From Actinoalloteichus fjordicus (GTDB lineage: Bacteria > Actinomycetota > Actinomycetes > Mycobacteriales > Pseudonocardiaceae): DNA of 64,000 bases. The stretch lies in the NCBI RefSeq assembly GCF_001941625.1, contig NZ_CP016076.1, positions 6,308,001-6,372,000 of the forward strand, given 5' to 3'. The number at the start of each line of letters is the position of its first letter. Position 1 is the stretch's first letter. The position numbers and the translations under genes are program-made. Of this stretch, positions 62,666 through 64,000 are shown piece after piece. A model generated the notes under the pieces. That model saw nothing but the letters and a program-made list of their open reading frames with translations. It had not been told where the DNA came from and ran no database searches.

Positions 62666-63766
62666 ATGAGCGGGCGACACCGCTGGAACGGCTACACGCA
62701 CCAGGAACTGTACGAGAAGATCAATGTGGGGCCGGGGCCGTCGGCTTCGGAGGCGTCAGCGGACCGCTGGCTGGCCGTCGCGCGCGCATTGACCGTGATC
62801 AGCGCCGATGTGCAGCGCGCCATCGCCAAGTCCGGCCCTCGTTGGACGGGAGCGGCGGCCGACGGCACCAGGGCGGGTCTGCAACCGCTGGGCCAGTGGG
62901 CGATCGAGGCACGCGGCAGCGCCGAGACGATGCGGGCGGCCGCGGAACGGCAGGCGGAGAACATCAGCAAGGCGCGGGCGGACATGCCCGCACCGGTCGC
63001 GGCTCCGACCGGGCAGCCGACCGAAGCGAGCGGGCTGTCCGCGTTGTTCAGCGGCCAGATCGACTTCGAGATCCGGGAGGCGCTCAGCGAGGCTGCCGAG
63101 GAACGGGCGTTCGAGGTGATGACCAACTACGAGATCAGCACCGCGGGCATCACCGGCTCGCTCACGCCGTTCACCAGACCGCCGGACGTCGTGATCGCCC
63201 CGCAGGAGATCGTGCGCGGCGACGGCGCCTACATCCCCTCGGCACGTTCCGGCACGTCCACACCGACCGGCCGAGGCACCCCTGCCACTCGGCGGGCGCC
63301 GACGAGCACCCGTGCGCCCGGTGGGCGGGCACCTGCGAGCAGGACGCCCGCGTCCGGTGCGGGATCGGAACGGCGTGCCGTGACGCGCAACGGTCCGGTG
63401 ACCGCGCCTAGGTCAGGTCACGTCGGAGCGCCCGCCCAGCACGGCGCGGCCCCGCAGGGCACGCCGTCGGGCGCAGGCTCGGCCTCCCCGCAGCAGTCGG
63501 CGCCCCGTGCCGCCCTCGTCTCGCCGACCTCGGTGTCGCTCGGCGGACCGACGGCGTCCATCGCCCCGTCGGCCGTCGTCCCGACCGGCTGGCAGGCAGG
63601 CGCAGGCGTCGCGGTGATTCCACAGGCGCGAGTGGACGATGAGCCGCCCTCGCCGAACGGCCACCCCGTCGTCGAGGCCCAGCACAGATACCTGGAGTCC
63701 ACTGGAGACATGTTCGGCGAAAGCTTCCTGGTCAGCCCGCCGGTCCTCGGCGCAGGACCGGCGTGA
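62666..63766 (+). CDS. PPE-like type VII secretion protein
   Basis: 366 residues, ATG. The N-terminal 170 residues form a helical PPE/WXG-like domain: NGYTHQELYEKINVGPGPSA, SGPRWTGAAADGTRAGLQPL and GSAETMRAAAERQAENIS. The rest is Thr/Pro/Ala/Gly-rich and disordered. It lacks a literal PPE triplet at the start but sits between a WXG100-like and an EspG-like gene, the classic order. The next gene overlaps by 4 nt (GTGA). Confidence 0.8.
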   Translation: MSGRHRWNGYTHQELYEKINVGPGPSASEASADRWLAVARALTVISADVQRAIAKSGPRWTGAAADGTRAGLQPLGQWAIEARGSAETMRAAAERQAENISKARADMPAPVAAPTGQPTEASGLSALFSGQIDFEIREALSEAAEERAFEVMTNYEISTAGITGSLTPFTRPPDVVIAPQEIVRGDGAYIPSARSGTSTPTGRGTPATRRAPTSTRAPGGRAPASRTPASGAGSERRAVTRNGPVTAPRSGHVGAPAQHGAAPQGTPSGAGSASPQQSAPRAALVSPTSVSLGGPTASIAPSAVVPTGWQAGAGVAVIPQARVDDEPPSPNGHPVVEAQHRYLESTGDMFGESFLVSPPVLGAGPA

Positions 63767-64000
63767 CCGAAGTGGATCACGATCAGACTCCAGCGTCGAT
63801 CGATCTGACGGCGCTGGAGTTCGACGTGCTGTGGGAACACCTGCGGCCGGGTCGGATGCCGCTGGCCGTCAAGGTCCCCTCCCCCGGCCGGACGCACGAG
63901 GAGCGGACCAGACTGGCGATGGGGGTCTGGTCCTCGCTGGCCGAGCGCGCGCTGGGCAGACCGGGAGCGCTGGACGAAGCGCTGGTCGCACTGATCACCG
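63763..64000 (+). CDS. EspG-family type VII secretion chaperone (partial)
   Basis: 79 codons before the window ends. GTG start overlaps the PPE-like stop. The visible N-terminus, with IDLTALEFDVLWEHLRPGRM and PYPL-like strand MPLAVKVPSPGRTHEERTRL, matches EspG proteins, cytosolic chaperones that bind PPE proteins and hand them to the ESX machinery. The remaining two thirds are outside the window. Confidence 0.8.
   Translation, partial: MTEVDHDQTPASIDLTALEFDVLWEHLRPGRMPLAVKVPSPGRTHEERTRLAMGVWSSLAERALGRPGALDEALVALIT

Overview
The window is high-GC actinobacterial DNA. The evidence is strong G/C bias at third codon positions, frequent GTG starts, 4-nt ATGA/GTGA overlaps inside operons, many lipoproteins and type VII (ESX) secretion genes. 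The order of housekeeping genes matches, from my knowledge of that genome, the Mycobacterium tuberculosis segment from about Rv3267 to Rv3285: LCP protein, TIGR03089 protein, fadE25-like dehydrogenase, purE, purK, GtrA, PH-domain protein, birA, accD5, accE5, maf, accA3. A member of the Pseudonocardiales (possibly Actinoalloteichus-like) is a reasonable inference; the species cannot be read from the sequence. No rRNA, tRNA, CRISPR array, insertion sequence or phage gene was recognised.

Layout. 0-6 kb: LCP cell-wall ligase, TIGR03089 protein, a DUF3558-like lipoprotein and an ABC-2 exporter pair. 6-13.3 kb: a secreted protein with two predicted beta-propellers, facing a four-gene rhamnose-type ABC importer (ATPase, two permeases, binding protein) that has a perfect LacI-type palindrome at its start. 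13.6-15.5 kb: a two-gene RloA/RloB-like (AbiL-like) ATPase + Toprim pair, a candidate anti-phage module, set against purC. 15.6-22 kb: purC, acyl-CoA dehydrogenase, RtcB RNA ligase, purE-purK. 22-31.5 kb: a degenerate GGDEF-like protein divergent from a very long ECF sigma factor with a C-terminal zinc motif, membrane segment and four Ig-like repeats; two tandem gtrA genes; a sugar nucleotidyltransferase; a two-component system. 31.5-36.7 kb: hisN, then a type VII toxin locus (YbaB-like, WXG100-like, 840-residue TNT-domain protein, possible immunity gene). 36.9-43.4 kb: cbiZ, HMG-CoA lyase-like gene, PH protein, zinc-ribbon protein, birA, accD and accE. 43.6-54.8 kb: an accessory stretch splitting accE from maf, holding VOC and YciI proteins, a secreted S15 peptidase, a toxin-antitoxin pair whose PIN toxin is interrupted by an in-frame TGA, and a LysR/PrpF/Fbp-type ABC module. 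55.1-64 kb: maf, a DUF418-like membrane protein, a dicarboxylate symporter, accA3, a DUF1707 protein, a DUF3558 lipoprotein and the start of a second type VII locus (WXG100-like, PPE-like, EspG-like cut by the window edge).

How the parts fit. birA, accD, accE and accA3 together supply a biotin-dependent acyl-CoA carboxylase. purC, purE and purK belong to purine synthesis. The LCP protein, GtrA proteins and nucleotidyltransferase point to cell-envelope glycan assembly. Two scales of pattern stand out: about a dozen genes start 6-9 nt after a TANNNT -10 hexamer without a Shine-Dalgarno (leaderless transcription), and several converging or neighbouring genes are separated by long GC-rich hairpins.
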